The notes under the pieces: generated by a model | Database searches by the model: none | What the model saw: the letters and a program-made list of their open reading frames with translations, nothing else | Told to the model about the DNA's origin: nothing | Made by a program: the position numbers and the translations under genes | Shown: positions 33,612 through 45,913 of the stretch, in pieces | Layout: every line of letters starts with the position of its first letter | How positions within the stretch are numbered: the first letter of the stretch is position 1 | Source: Eopsaltria australis | Lineage: Eukaryota > Chordata > Aves > Passeriformes > Petroicidae | Direction of reading: 5' to 3' | Assembly (NCBI GenBank): GCA_034509425.1 | Contig: JAVTVJ010001743.1 | Location: forward strand, 124,001-188,000 | DNA length: 64,000 bases

Positions 33612-36600
33612 TATTCATCAGACCTTCACGGACAGATCCATTTCATTAGCCCAGCAAACTGTTTCACCTGTTATTCCAATTATGTTTTTTTCTTGAGTTG
33701 TGAATCAAACTGATTGATCACAGGACGAAATGAGTGCAAGCATAGATGCAGGAGGGAGGAGGCACTGTACAGTTAGGAAAGGAATACACTGCTAGAGTGA
33801 GATAGGGAATGGACATCTCTTGTTTATTAGTAATTAAATTATTATATCTGATCAGTCATGTAGCATTACACCAAGACAGAGATGTATGACTGGATAATCT
33901 AAATTTTGGCCTAGAAGGAGCAGTTCTCAAATCCCCTGTATCAATAAGAAGCCTATCTTATGTGTACATGAACTTTTACAATATATATTAAATTCATAAA
34001 GTACATTCTTATTAAAGCACTTTAATAATCTCTGCAAAAAATAGTGAGGGAAATATTAGAGTCACATCCTGTCTTCAAAGTGAATATAATAATTTTCCAC
34101 TCTTTTAGTTTTTAACTCTGCTTGCTTGCTGCTGCTGAACTAACTCAGGAAGTTGCCCTGTCTTGAAGTGATTGAGTGTGCTGTTGACCTTTCATCATCA
34201 TAGTCATAATACTGAATAAATAATTTTATTTAACAGTATATCATTACTTAGCTGTAGGAAACCATTTCTTTAAAGACTGCATGTGTCCGAAGTCAGATCT
34301 GAGATTTGACTTCTAGCATATTTACAGACATATATGAAGTTTTAAGTGCTGCCCAGGCAAAATATTTCAGAAATTCAGCATGTGGTGTAACAGCTTTTAA
34401 GACTGTGCCTAGAAATTAAGAAAATTGGGGTTTGCTTCAGGCAAGGTACTGACAGACAGTAGTATACTCAGTGGGAGATACCTACTGTTCCCTCAAGACT
34501 GTGTTTTACTGAGAAAAGACAAATAAATACTGATCTTCAGTGAGAAGTGGATGTAATTCTTTAATGAAAATAGAACAAGAGCCAAGCTCAGAGATCTTGA
34601 AGTCTTACAGCTGCAACAGAAGCAACCTGTGGGGTAGCATCACTATTGCCCCAGTCTGCATCTCCCTAAATCCAAAAGATTTATTGCAATTGTTAAAATG
34701 GGGGGAAGAATGCAACAGCAACAAAATGAGTCGCTGTGATGCTCACTTATATTCCTCTTTACTTGCCTTTCTTAAAAGACAAAATAACAAGAAAACCACT
34801 CCAAAACTGAGGAAATAATGCCTCTCTTCATCTACTTTTTTGTTTATATGATGCTAAAGAGGTAAGGTAGTGCATCATAAACAAAAGGGATTAACCCCTC
34901 ATTTTGCTGACTTCAGGTTTTAAGGGGAAAATATGATATTTCATGCTCTGTATGAAGAAAGTCATGCTACAATGTGGAAAGTCTTGAATGTGGGACAGAA
35001 GATTTAAGCTTTAAACCTCTGTTTACTTTAACAGGTATCACACAACCCTTTGAAGACATGTCCCTATGCAACCCTTAGGAATGAAGATTTTGATTTTTGA
35101 ATCTTTCATGTACTACACATCCTGACTCACATGTCACATAATTGTGCCAAACTGTGCAGTGTGTGCCAGTATCTTTTTGATTTACAGTGCTCTGGCTCCT
35201 AACTTATGTTGACAGTCTAGCCTTGAACTAATATAGCTGCATCATCACCAGCATTAGAAAGATTTCATCTCTGCTGGCAAGTGCTTTCTTTCCACATAGA
35301 GGAGACAGTTCTCATTGATAGATGCCATGAGTTGTAAAAAAATCCTTTCCCAAGACAATATCTTTCATGGGAAGGAAGAGTATGCTTGTAGGTGGTTGTG
35401 TAACTTGGTATATCCCTACCTTTAACTTTTCATCTCTATATTTTCATTAAAAAAAAAAAAAAAAAGAAAAAAGAAAAAGAAGATAGGAATAAAAACAGAT
35501 TACAGATTTGGGGATGGATTCCAGTGAGGTAGGTTTGTTACAAAACCAGAGAGATTGTCATCTTTGTCATGGGCAATGTTTGTTAATCTTGCAAAAACCT
35601 CCAGATCAGCAAGTGGGAGGATTCTTCTTGTGCAGGTAGAGCTGTGTGCAATTTCCATGGGATACACCTCCTTCCCAGCCACTGCACTACCCCTGGAAAG
35701 GGACAGGTACCAACCTACAGGAGGCAGGATGCTGTCAGCAATTGGGAATGGGTTGGGTTGCTATTGCTGCTCAAAACAACAGGCAGTGCACTGGGTGTAC
35801 ACAACATACACAGGACTTCCCTTTTTGCTGATGTTACCATGATACTGACTCTCCAACAGCTTTAAGCCTATAAGAATGCAAGAATAATTTCGATCATTTT
35901 AGCCCCTTCCCAGTACTGTGAGATCCATGATGCATGCTTTCTAATTTTTTAAATTATTTTTTAGTTTAAATCTGTACTTGCACAAAGATCCCATTAAATA
36001 GGATGTCTGATCTCCATTGTGCAGGGAAGATAAAAACTAGAAAAGATACAAATTAAGTTTGTGACAAATTTAGAAATAAATATCAGATCACGGTCACTGG
36101 AAAGGAGAGAAAGAAGCTGACACTTTCCTTATAAAGACGAAGAAAGAAATGTGTCCTTACTTTAAAATGTATTTTGTGGGATTAGGAGACACTGGATACT
36201 GATACAATTTCACATACCTAGTGCAGCCCTATAACCCTTGGGAAATGTGTTTACCATAGGTTTTCTTTTTTATAGTTTTTTTCTGAACTAACAGAAGGAG
36301 CAGGCAGTTCCCTAGTTTAATTGAGGGCTTTAGCTATCTTTTTCTCCTCTTACCTTTTTTTTAAGGTGGAAAAAGTTTAATTGGGGATTTCTGCTTTAAA
36401 AGTAGAAAATTCAAATGCATGTTGACATTTCCTGATTATGTGCACTTACATATAACACAAGTGTGCTTTGGGAAAATGAGACTCTGTGGCAGCAGGTGCT
36501 GTACAGACAAGGCACACATGGAGCTGTGACACAGTGCACAAATGTCCGAACAGCTGAGCACCAAAAATGCCAGGACAGGTATATGGTGTAAGCTTGAAGC

Positions 36601-39600
36601 CTGTTCTGCATATGCAACAAACAGCTGACAGGAGAGAATTTCTTTTGGTCCAAGTACAGAGTTATGCATCAGGGAATACTAGTTCTAAACCTGACTTTGA
36701 CAGAGATTTCTTGTGTGATTTTGTTTAATTCATCTCTCTTCTACCTGTTATTTTCTGCATAACATCTGAATATGTTGCCACCCTTACCTTAATATTCCCA
36801 TAATAATAATAATAATACATTTTTCACTGTTACGTTGAAGACAGTCAAAATATCAGAGTGAGCATTCCTTTTCTAGTTAATAATTTTGTTTTCTATTTTT
36901 ATATTGAATTTCTTTTCAAGAAGGCATAAGGAATCCTAGGTGCACACTAGTGAAGGAAAGTTGTATCAGATTAGTAGTGATGAAGTCCTAGGTCTCTTGC
37001 AGTCAGTATTAGACTCAGGCAGCTCCACCAGCAGTAGAGAATCCCTTGGTTTTTCCTTTCTGCCAAAAACAATCACCACCATCTAACTTAGATAAAGCAT
37101 AGATTTGCTTGTATCTTAAGCCACATGCTGGGGCCACTTTGAGACATAAATATATGCTTGTGCTTTCTCTGAAGGAAGCTGACTTTGTGCTTTCATAGTT
37201 AGGTTCATAATTTCACTTTCCTTTTTAGTTAGGCTGTGGCTGGTCAGGACAGAAATTGTCTTTTTAAAGGCAAGAGTCATTGATCTACTGATTCAGTTTT
37301 CTACCAGTATATCACCACACTGGGAATGAATAGTGCAACTATGAATCTGATCATTGTAATAACAATAACAACTATCTGATCTCCAAGATAATAAAATTAT
37401 GCCACGCCCATAACAGAATGAGATTCAGGTTAATTTTTAGCCTTTCAGTCAAAGGTTTGCTCACAAATTCAAAACAAAATAATAAAATACCAACTGAGAT
37501 TAACAGATTTGTCAACAAATGTAGATTTTAATTTCTTGCGAGTCCTTCATTGTACACTGTTAAAGTGCTTTGGGTCAAAAGATTTGCTGATAAGATCACA
37601 GATTCCAATCTGAGCAACACATCTGGAGAAACACTGCATATCTCTTGTGAAATAGATTAATGAAGACAGAAATATGGATTGGAACAGAGATAGAGAGATT
37701 GGTCAATCCTCATGAAAACCATTCTTCTCAATGACAGAAATGCCTGAGAGTTTTCTGTGACACTCTATTATGTTACCTCCATTATGGCAGTATAGAGCAC
37801 TATACTCTGGGCAGTGTCTACCCATTTCATTTTCAAGTGTAGTCATAAGTGTTCATCCAGCCCATTCAATACAGTGTTGTGCATAATATTTCAGCTTTAT
37901 GGACACAGGCTTGAGGTAATCACTTATGAAGTGGGTTAGACAGCATGATGCATCCACACAGAACGAAACTTGAAAAAGCATCCAGCAGGAAGATGAGCTG
38001 AAGCTCTTCTCAAGAAGTTCAATACTGTAATTCGGCACTCTTAGTTCAGGCTTGATTCAGTCACACCACATATTGGGGAATGCAGGCAAGGCTTCACTCA
38101 GAGAACTGCAGGACAAAAAGAGTGGTTTATGTGCAGGTTTCAGGGAAGGTTTGGGATTTTGTAATCATTTTGTGAAGTTGACAAGCTGAAGTTGATAGCT
38201 GCTTAGAATTCTTTGTGGTAGAAAGATGCTTATTTGGTACTGACATTTTCTTGAAAACATCATATTTTCTCCAGTTATTTCCAGTAAAAAAATTAAAAAT
38301 CAAAGAAACAGGATGAGAACAGCACACTTTGAAACCTTTTATGATTTTATTTGTAATGGGAGGATATATTTCAGTTTTTTAGAAAAACTCTACCACGTGT
38401 AGACTGGTACAAGAAGCTTTGGTGGCTTTAGCATTAAGTGAAATACCTCTGTAGCTAGTGTACATGCAGCTCTTCCTAGACATCCAGGTCATATGAGACC
38501 TGGACTTATTAGGACTATTGTGTAATGGGGATCTGTAAGTACTCAGCTGACAAAATCAAAACAGCTTTTCTCCACAGTGTTGTGGCTAATAGTCGTATTT
38601 AGATGCTGGCAGGTTATGCAGTTATAAAACTGAGACTATTTTTGGCAGCAGGGATGTTCTGATCTCATGGGAATGAGGTGTTTTGTTGATAGTTTTCCTC
38701 AACCCACTACAGAAACTGCTGGTGATGAATAGGTCATCCACTTGGAGACACTTGCCAGAGCTGTGGATTTCATGAGGCTAAGTTTCATTTCAAAGAAAGT
38801 TTTCACTGTCCTCATAAAATGTGTTTGTTCTACAGCATGATTTCATTCTAACTGATAGGCTTGAACTTCAAATAAAAGTATCAGTGTATTAGTAATATCC
38901 CTGCAGATAACTTGTCAAGTCACCACCCACACAAAGTAAGAGGAGTCAGAAGTCATGGCTCACATCCATCGCGAACCACAGAAGATATTGTAAGTTGTCA
39001 TTTCTGCTGCCTGTGCATTTTCATAGTTTCTTTGAATCAGACTTCTGAGCTCTGGTAACATACAACTCATGGACACAAAAAGACAGTGCAGCATAGCCAT
39101 GTAGCTGCTGACAGTGTACAGTACTGCCAGCCAAATAGCAGAAAAAAAATACATGAAGTGCTGTAGTGTTTCATTCTATCTAGTAGCAAGGGACTGCAGA
39201 AACCCCTCAAAAGGAAGAAAAAGGCAGCTATCAATAGATCTTTAATTTATTTTTTTCTATATACAGAAAATAAATTTAATTTTAAAATATGAAGGGAGAT
39301 ATATTTCTAAAGGTGAAAAACACCCCTGCCTGGAGAACTTTGCACCTATTTGTTTCAATCCACAAGTATGAGCCAGGAAGGAATTTCATTATCTCTGCTA
39401 CTGAAAAGAAATGCCTCCTTACCAGCTAGTCATATTTTAATATGAGCAAAGCTCAGTTTTCCTAAATCAACTGCATGATCTATTTTACAACTTTTCTAGG
39501 GAAATAGCTTTTTGTTTTTGTGGCTAGAGATGAATTATTTTATATAATAAATGGTCTGGTTTTGTACTTGGAAAGTACTCTTTATCTTCATGTAAAACAG

Positions 39601-40093
39601 GAACCAGATAATAGATAACTTGAAGCAAACCAATTGAATGCATCATAATTTCATAAAACCACACAACAAGAACCCTGGTGTATCTTTTAAAATTCCACAA
39701 GTAGTGATATATTTTCCCCCAGTGACTCACACATAGTCAATACCCAGCTATCAGGGTAATCGCATGTGGAAGAAATTTCTAACTTTTTTTGAAGGGTAAA
39801 AGATAGTAGAAATCAGCTGGTATATAATATGAATACTAAAAGATTTCATGATGTAGGATTACTCTTGGTGAATGTGCTTAACAGGATAAACATTGTTTAG
39901 AAGCAGGATATAATATTGCAATGTCTGTGGCTGCCACTCCACCTACTGCAAAAGGAAAGCATCAGCTCCACTTGTTAAAATTCCTATATTCTAAGAGATG
40001 CAGAGATGGGAGTTTAGTGCCAGTTTAGTTAAGAGTGGGTTAGTTAATTAGTTAGTGAACTGGTGGGTCGCACAAGAAGAGAAAGAATCAAAG
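33612..40093. other. Intergenic, no gene recognised
   Basis: 6.5 kb of AT-rich DNA. It contains an A17 run at 35449-35465 followed by an A/G-rich stretch, which may be the tail of an old retroposon, and a short (TAA)n at 36801-36817. Open frames up to 95 codons (e.g. 35555-35842) have no domain or splice support. Confidence 0.55.
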
Positions 40094-40099
40094 GATACT

Positions 40100-40470
40100 T
40101 GTTGGGAAATGGCCATCTCTGGCTGCACAGACATAAAGTGTAAGTGAGCAATCCAGGCCCCATAGACAAGAGTTAGGCCTCTGCTCAAGGTTATTCTCAA
40201 AACAACTGTGGGAAAGGGAGACATGAGAGCCGAAAACAAGCTGCAGGTGTCTAGAGATTAACTTGGCAGAAGAAACTGTTGATGTTATTGCCTTCTGATA
40301 CCAGTTTGGTGTTTTAATTAGATTATAGAAAGATCCCGTGTGAAACTTCTGTAAGTAAATTATATTTTGAGCACGTAAAGTAGTATAAGTATGTGCGCTG
40401 CCTGACAATAAACGAGCTTGATTTATGACTCACACTGAGTCTCTGCATCTTGCTTCTCTCGCCACCGACA
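40100..40470 (+). repeat. ERV C 5' LTR
   Basis: A 371-bp LTR, TGTTGGGAA...CACCGACA. TATAAG lies at 40384-40389 and AATAAA at 40407-40412, so the R region is short, as in alpharetroviruses. Confidence 0.96.
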
Positions 40471-40472
40471 AA

Positions 40473-40490
40473 TGGTGACCCTGACATGCG
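40473..40490 (+). other. Primer binding site, tRNA-Trp-like
   Basis: TGGTGACCCTGACATGCG lies two bases after the LTR. The alpharetroviral tRNA-Trp site is TGGTGACCCCGACGTGAT. The first 13 bases differ at one position, and CpG decay explains part of the rest. Confidence 0.82.
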
Positions 40491-40771
40491 GGACGGAGCC
40501 GACGTGCGGGATCAGACCAGCGGGATCGGGGAAGCACCGGCAGCAGCGACCGGGGAGCGAAGATCTATACCTTTTGCGCGACGAAGGGGAGATCCAATAG
40601 CTCGGGCCTCGGGAGAGAGGTCCGCATCCCAAAACGGCTACATTCTGAGAAGCTGCATGGCGATCGCAGATTCAGCGGGTAGACGCGGCACGGGAAGACG
40701 CGGAGGGGCCAGCGCGGAGGGACGCGGAGGCCGTTGCAATCAGCTAGAAGTGGTTAACCAGCTGGACGAAT

Positions 40772-42541
40772 ATGGACGCACAGGTAGCCGTAGACTTATT
40801 AACACGCTTTTTAGAAAAGCGGGGAGTTAGCAAAGACACCTTAAAACAGGTAGCAGGATTAGTTACGTTAGGGATGGCAAAGGGTTGCTTCGGGGACCCT
40901 AACACGATCTTTGACCTGCCTGAATGGCGGAAATATGGTGATCAGTTGTTTGAGGGGATTCTAGACAGCAACAAAGTATGCGCTAAGCTAGGGAAGCCCT
41001 GGAGGGAGGTAACGACCTGTTTGCAAAGATACCAGGCAGAGAAAAAAGTTGCAGCCGTAGCCACGGTGAAACTAGAAGGGATCACGGAAGGGAGCGGGGG
41101 GACTCCGGGAGGGGAGCGCCCTATCCCGGGAATGCTCGGCATTGGTAACGAAACGCCCAGCCTGCCGGCCGTAGGGAAGTGTATGGTGCGGGGGGTGCAC
41201 GGCTCGCTGCCCGAGCACGGCGTTGCCTCGGAGGTGGCCGCTGCTTGCGCGGAGCAATCTTCTGCCCCGGCGCCCGCGCCGCCGGAGCCGGAGGAGGGGT
41301 GTCCGCCCCTCCCCTGTGCACCGGCTGAACCCCAGGAGCAAGATCAGTCGGCTTTGCCCCCCACCCCGGGTGACTGTATCCCTTCTCGCCCGATGCGAGG
41401 GAGCAGTGACCCTTTTCGCCAGGAGCAGCCGCCTGCGCGCCAGCCACCTGCGCTCCCCCCCTCGCTGGGTGGAGGCTGTGTCCCTTTTCGCGTGGGGGAA
41501 GGGAGACGCAGAATTAGCTGGGCGAAAGTAGAACAGAAAGCTTTGGAAGAGGGGGATGTGAAACTAGCTCAGGACACTAGAACTTTGAGCCGAGCAGAAG
41601 CGGCGTTTCCAGTGCCGTTTGAGCCCCTGCAAGAGGGAGAGCAGCAAGCGACTCACACGGCAATCGATTGGAAGTTACTCACACAGTTACGTACCACAGC
41701 TAGTGAGTCCGGGCTGCACGGGGAGCCCACCAAAATGGTGTTAAATTATATTTGGGGAAGTGTTATACTATGCCCAGAGGATATCAAGGGAATTGTTAGA
41801 ATGATTATGACCCAGTCGCAGCAACTGCTGTGGCAAGCTCACTGGCAGCAGCTTTGTAACGAAGTAGCCAATCAACCTAGGCCTGAGGGTGACCCCCTGC
41901 AGGGAGTCATTCCTGAGCAACTCATGGGCCATGCACAGTGGTCCACCATAATTGCGCAGCTGCAGTTAGGGTCAGACATTATGCTAGAATCCATGCGAAC
42001 AGCAAGGGAAGCTATCGACAAGGTACATACTGCTCCCCCCACGCCCTCCTATATGTCCATCAAGCAGGGCAAGGAGGAGACATTTGCTGCCTTTGTGGAC
42101 AAGGTCTCCGCAGCTATCACAGCTTCTGGGGTGCCTCAGGGGATGCAAGGGGCACTGTTACGCCAGTGTGTTCTTGAAAACAGCACTCAGCAAACAAAAA
42201 ACATTCTAGTTACGCTTCCTGCAGATGCTACCATTGAAGTGATGTTAGAAAGGATGAGCCGAGTGCCGGTGGGAATGCAGGCATTTATAGCAGAAATAGT
42301 CACCGCCATGGGAGACAACAAAGTAGGTGATATGATAGCCCCTGCCAGACGCAGGCCCTTAGCACAGTGGCGGGTGGGTCACGCCCAGGCAGAGAGCCCC
42401 GGTGCTTCAGGTCTGGGGAAGAGGACGGAAGGGATGGAGATAGATGACGGACACCTGACAGTCCAGGACCTCTTCCAACTTATCATCTCTGTGAGAGAAT
42501 TGGACTGTGGTAATTCCATTATTCGGAATCTCCTAAAATGA
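40772..42541 (+). CDS. gag: ERV C intact Gag, 589 aa
   Basis: Uninterrupted frame for a capsid polyprotein, starting MDAQVAVDLLTRF in a good context (ATATGG). Residues 1 to about 95 form a helical matrix-like domain that lacks a glycine at position 2. About 100-260 is a Pro/Gly/Glu-rich linker. About 290-540 is capsid, with the major homology region IKQGKEETFAAFVDKV near residue 430. The C-terminal 50 residues (MEIDDGHLTVQDLFQLII) contain no CCHC zinc knuckle, unlike normal orthoretroviral Gag. The end was probably replaced when pol was lost. It is the only complete retroviral gene in the window. Four LTR differences show that it has had time to accumulate damage but has none. Confidence 0.9.
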   Translation: MDAQVAVDLLTRFLEKRGVSKDTLKQVAGLVTLGMAKGCFGDPNTIFDLPEWRKYGDQLFEGILDSNKVCAKLGKPWREVTTCLQRYQAEKKVAAVATVKLEGITEGSGGTPGGERPIPGMLGIGNETPSLPAVGKCMVRGVHGSLPEHGVASEVAAACAEQSSAPAPAPPEPEEGCPPLPCAPAEPQEQDQSALPPTPGDCIPSRPMRGSSDPFRQEQPPARQPPALPPSLGGGCVPFRVGEGRRRISWAKVEQKALEEGDVKLAQDTRTLSRAEAAFPVPFEPLQEGEQQATHTAIDWKLLTQLRTTASESGLHGEPTKMVLNYIWGSVILCPEDIKGIVRMIMTQSQQLLWQAHWQQLCNEVANQPRPEGDPLQGVIPEQLMGHAQWSTIIAQLQLGSDIMLESMRTAREAIDKVHTAPPTPSYMSIKQGKEETFAAFVDKVSAAITASGVPQGMQGALLRQCVLENSTQQTKNILVTLPADATIEVMLERMSRVPVGMQAFIAEIVTAMGDNKVGDMIAPARRRPLAQWRVGHAQAESPGASGLGKRTEGMEIDDGHLTVQDLFQLIISVRELDCGNSIIRNLLK

Positions 42542-44930
42542 ACTTGAGACTGTAGACTAACCCTGGGAGCGAGAGTGGCCTTTCAAATACCCGGCTGTGA
42601 GACAATTAAGAAGGGCTGTGAGACGCGATCAGTGATAACCGGACAGCCGCCCCCGAGTCTGTGAAAACAGCTTTGCAATCGGACTCGCTTCTACAATCCG
42701 TCAGGGAAGAAGAAACAGAAAAGTGATGTACTGGAGGAATTTCTACATGTTTAAAAGGTTAGAGAGCTCAACCCGCGAGCCTCCAACGGCGGCCCCCCCT
42801 CTGCAGCGGTTTCGGATTTCTCCCCGCGGCCGCTGCAGTCAGCGGCGGCTCCTGCCCGGCGGCCCCTGCCCTCGGCTCCGGCGGCATCTCAGTGCGCCGG
42901 GGGTGGGAGACTGTGGAGCCGGCAGCGGTGGTGACACGGCGCGGCAACCGCCACAGCTTTTCTGTGCGCCGGGCGGGCAGCAAGGAACCTCTTTTCTCAG
43001 CATCGACTAAGTAACAACAGTTTTCTCTAACCACCGGGACCGCGCGCAGCTCGCTTGCTGGCACCGGAAAACGGGAAGGAGAGCGCGGCCGCCCGCCGTG
43101 CTCCAACAGTACCGGCCCAGCACTCTCTGCGCCTGCGCCCTCGACCGCCGGTGCTCCTGAGTCAACCCCTGGGTGCACTTTTAATCGGTCGCTTTTCTGC
43201 AAGTATCAAAGACTGTTCAAATTGTCTCGTATACTTGCTGCTGACTTTACTGGTGGGATTTGTGTTAACAAGAAGAAATCTGGGAAATCTAGGTTCCTAC
43301 AAGACTTGCACTTATTCAGTGCAAAAAGAAAAAGGGGGAGACAGGGAGGACAGAGAAAGTGGGAGTGCTGGAATGACTGTTCACGGGCATCCAGCCCACA
43401 ACAGTTCAACAAAAACAAAGAATTGAAAACATGGCAAAACTGATCCAGAGGGGACACAGCAGAGTTGTACACTTAACAGGCCGGGGCCGAGCAGAACAAA
43501 GAAGTTTAAACAAAATGTAAACTGATTAATAAACTAGATCTAAACGAATGGTAAACTAGATTTACCCAAATTGTAAACTTAATTAGATAAACACAATGAG
43601 TTACCTTTGTATTGCTTGTTAATTAATGATGGGAATTGTCTTGCTAGATAGAAATGAATAACTGGAATTGTAATCTGTTCTTGCTGTTTTTCCTGTTTTA
43701 CTTTGTTTCAATGAGTGTTTGAGTTTTATACCTACAGCTGAACTTGGAAGTACAGTGATCCTGGAGAAGATAGAGCAAAGAAAAGATGGATCTGTGTGCT
43801 TGCAGCTTGCAACACTGTTTTCAAACATCTCCCAAGCGATCACCCCTGATGTATTAATATTTATAAATATGTTGTTAAAGTTTAAATGCTATTAGGTTTA
43901 TTAAGTTCTGTTACAGTTAAGTATTACAACTAGGTTCTATAAGAGTTAACTACGACTATGCATAGCTATGTGTGTTATAGCAAGGATTAGGTTCTGTTAA
44001 GATTACGTACGTAAACTCATGCATATGCAATCTTTTAATTATCATGTTCATGGTACCATGGTCTCTTTAGTCAAAAGTAGTTGACAACGTCTGTTATTTT
44101 AGTCTGCACAACCTGTGTTATGTTTATGTAACTGTCTCTATTATTCGCTCAGATTTAAGTAACCTTCTTAGTTGCTGTTTCCAACAGTTTTCTCATAAGA
44201 TCTGTGTTAGGGAAATCCCTCCAGTTGGAGTCCTGGCCCTGGCCAAGTCTGGACTCTCCCTGGTTGGACATCTACCAGCAGACCCAGGTGTTTCTGTTTC
44301 CAAATCGTACTTAAGTCGGGTTTGACTTAATAATTGGAATTTATATCAGCTGGATCCTTTTGAAGTGGACTTGGAGACCCTATCAGGAAGGGCTTTCCAT
44401 GTCTTCACTGAAACAAGGCAGCTGTTGCAGACCCTGGATGTTAGCATAATATTCCAGAATTCAGTAAGGTATTACCCTGATCAACAGCCTTCAGAGACAA
44501 AGCAATTGAAGCCAATTTGCTGAACTATTGAGTAATGAAAAAAATCACAAGATCACCGTAGGAATGTTTAGCACATAGGTGTTAGATGTATTCTTATGTC
44601 TAGTTATGTGTGTTTCTTACTGCGCTACCTATGACAAATGGCTGGTAATGCCATAAACAAACTCATACTGATTAAAACAGAAAGGGGGAATTGTAAGGTT
44701 ACAAGTATGTGTGTTAAATCATGAAAAAGATACAGATAGTAGTACACTTAAAGTACACCTTTAAGAGACTGGTTAACAAGCTTAAGTTTTAAAGACTGGT
44801 TAGTGAAATTTGTAAAAATGAAATTGATTGTTTTAGTAATTATTATAATCATAAGAGTACAATTGCCATATAGCGTTAAGTGTTTGATGAATACAGTAGA
44901 AAAAAGTGTAAACATGGTCTGGATTGCTCA
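42542..44930 (+). other. ERV C internal region without pol
   Basis: 2.4 kb between gag and the polypurine tract. I searched the frames for DTG, YxDD, RNase H and integrase motifs and found none. The first 900 bp are GC-rich with short frames (42723-43010, 43055-43426). The rest is AT-rich and unrecognised. Purine runs that look like extra polypurine tracts lie at 43323-43341 and 44679-44690, which suggests the region was assembled from more than one retroviral 3' end. Confidence 0.6.
43055..43426 (+). pseudogene. Possible env-tail fragment in ERV C
   Basis: A 123-codon frame. Its N-terminal third is basic/alanine-rich. A hydrophobic stretch CLVYLLLTLLVGFVL near residues 58-72 looks like a membrane anchor. 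It is followed by a basic tail and VQKEKGGDRED, where KEKGGD is encoded by a polypurine-tract-like AAAAAGGGGGAGA. Env tails of ERVK elements commonly run into the polypurine tract this way. The rest of Env is absent and the assignment is inference. Confidence 0.35.
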
Positions 44931-44948
44931 AAGAAAAGAAGGGGGATA
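44803..44948 (+). pseudogene. ERV C second env-tail-like remnant
   Basis: A short frame with a hydrophobic segment (LIVLVIIIIIRVQL), a cysteine and AQRKEGGY, the last encoded by the true polypurine tract. This is the expected place for the Env membrane anchor and tail directly before the 3' LTR. Nothing upstream in the frame looks like Env. Confidence 0.45.
44931..44946 (+). other. ERV C polypurine tract
   Basis: AAGAAAAGAAGGGGGA directly in front of the 3' LTR. Confidence 0.85.
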
Positions 44949-45319
44949 TGTTGGGAAATGGCCATCTCTGGCTGCACAGACATAAAGTGTAAGTGAGCAA
45001 TCCAGGCCCCATAGACAAGAGTTAGGCCTCTGCTCAAGGTTATTCTCAAAACAACTGTGGGAAAGGGAGACATGAGAGCCGAAAACAAGCTGCAGGTGTC
45101 TAGAGATTAACTTGGCAGAAGAAACTGTTGATGTTATTGCCTTCTGATACCAGTTTGGTGTTTTAATTAGATTAGAGAAAGATCCCGTGTGAAACTTCTG
45201 TAAGTAAATTATATTTTGAGCACGTAAAGTAGTATAAGTATGTGCACTGCCTGACAATAAACAAGCTTGATTTATGACTCACACTGAGTCTCTGCATCTT
45301 GCTTCTCTCGCCACCAACA
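44949..45319 (+). repeat. ERV C 3' LTR
   Basis: A 371-bp LTR differing from the 5' copy at four sites. Three are G-to-A at CpG-like positions (CGCTG/CACTG, ACGAG/ACAAG, CCGACA/CCAACA). Confidence 0.96.
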
Positions 45320-45325
45320 GATACT

Positions 45326-45908
45326 TACCATAAAATTATTCCAAACTCTGCCTATATTTGAATCTACATTGCCGTGATTTAGCACAATGCCTTTTCCCTG
45401 CAGTCAAAGAGAAAATGAAAAAAGGTTAAGGTTGCTGCACCCATGCATCTTAGTTTAGTACAGCAAGACATCCTGATCAGTATCCAGCTCTGCCTCTTCT
45501 TAAGAGACCATCCAAAATCCATTTAGCAAAGGCTCTAAGAACATTTGAGCTGTCATCCTCAATTCTGAGAAAGAGGAACTACTCCAGGAAAACTCTGTTC
45601 CAGTGTGGAGGTGAAAAATGAGCTGCCTGTGAATGCCATCCAGAAAAGGAGAAAACACAGTTGGCTAGACCAGGTAGGCTGCTAATGCCAGGGGGAAGAA
45701 TCAAACCCGAACGGAAAATGGACTTCATACCAAATAACTTTCGATATACGTGATACCCAAATCTGAACACCCTTCATATGAACTGGGAAAAACCCTAGTT
45801 TCTATTTGTCGGATGAGCAAGTGCATAGCAGGAGGTAAAACATCAGACATTGCTTTTTCACAAGACACATTGTCTTTAAAAGAAAAGGGAACTATAGTGA
45901 TCAGCTTG
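45326..45908. other. Intergenic spacer
   Basis: Short unique stretch between ERV C and the next LTR. Nothing is recognised. Confidence 0.6.
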
Positions 45909-45913
45909 GTCTG

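Larger units (their letters stand above)
40100..45319 (+). mobile_element. ERV C: gag-only element with alpharetrovirus-like LTR
   Basis: A provirus of 5220 bp with a perfect 6-bp target duplication, GATACT at 40094-40099 and 45320-45325. It has two 371-bp LTRs that differ at four positions by eye. The primer site resembles tRNA-Trp, the primer of avian alpharetroviruses. The inside has one intact gag frame followed by 2.4 kb with no protease, RT or integrase motif and only env-tail-like scraps. It is therefore a non-autonomous element that must have used enzymes from another virus. A diverged relative of its LTR sits in the SLC6A15 intron at 6982-7360. Confidence 0.94.

Noticed and set aside
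35500..35865. Overlapping frames of 60-95 codons on both strands
   Set aside because: No splice sites, no similarity that I can recognise, and an adjacent A17 tract suggest old retroposon or random sequence.
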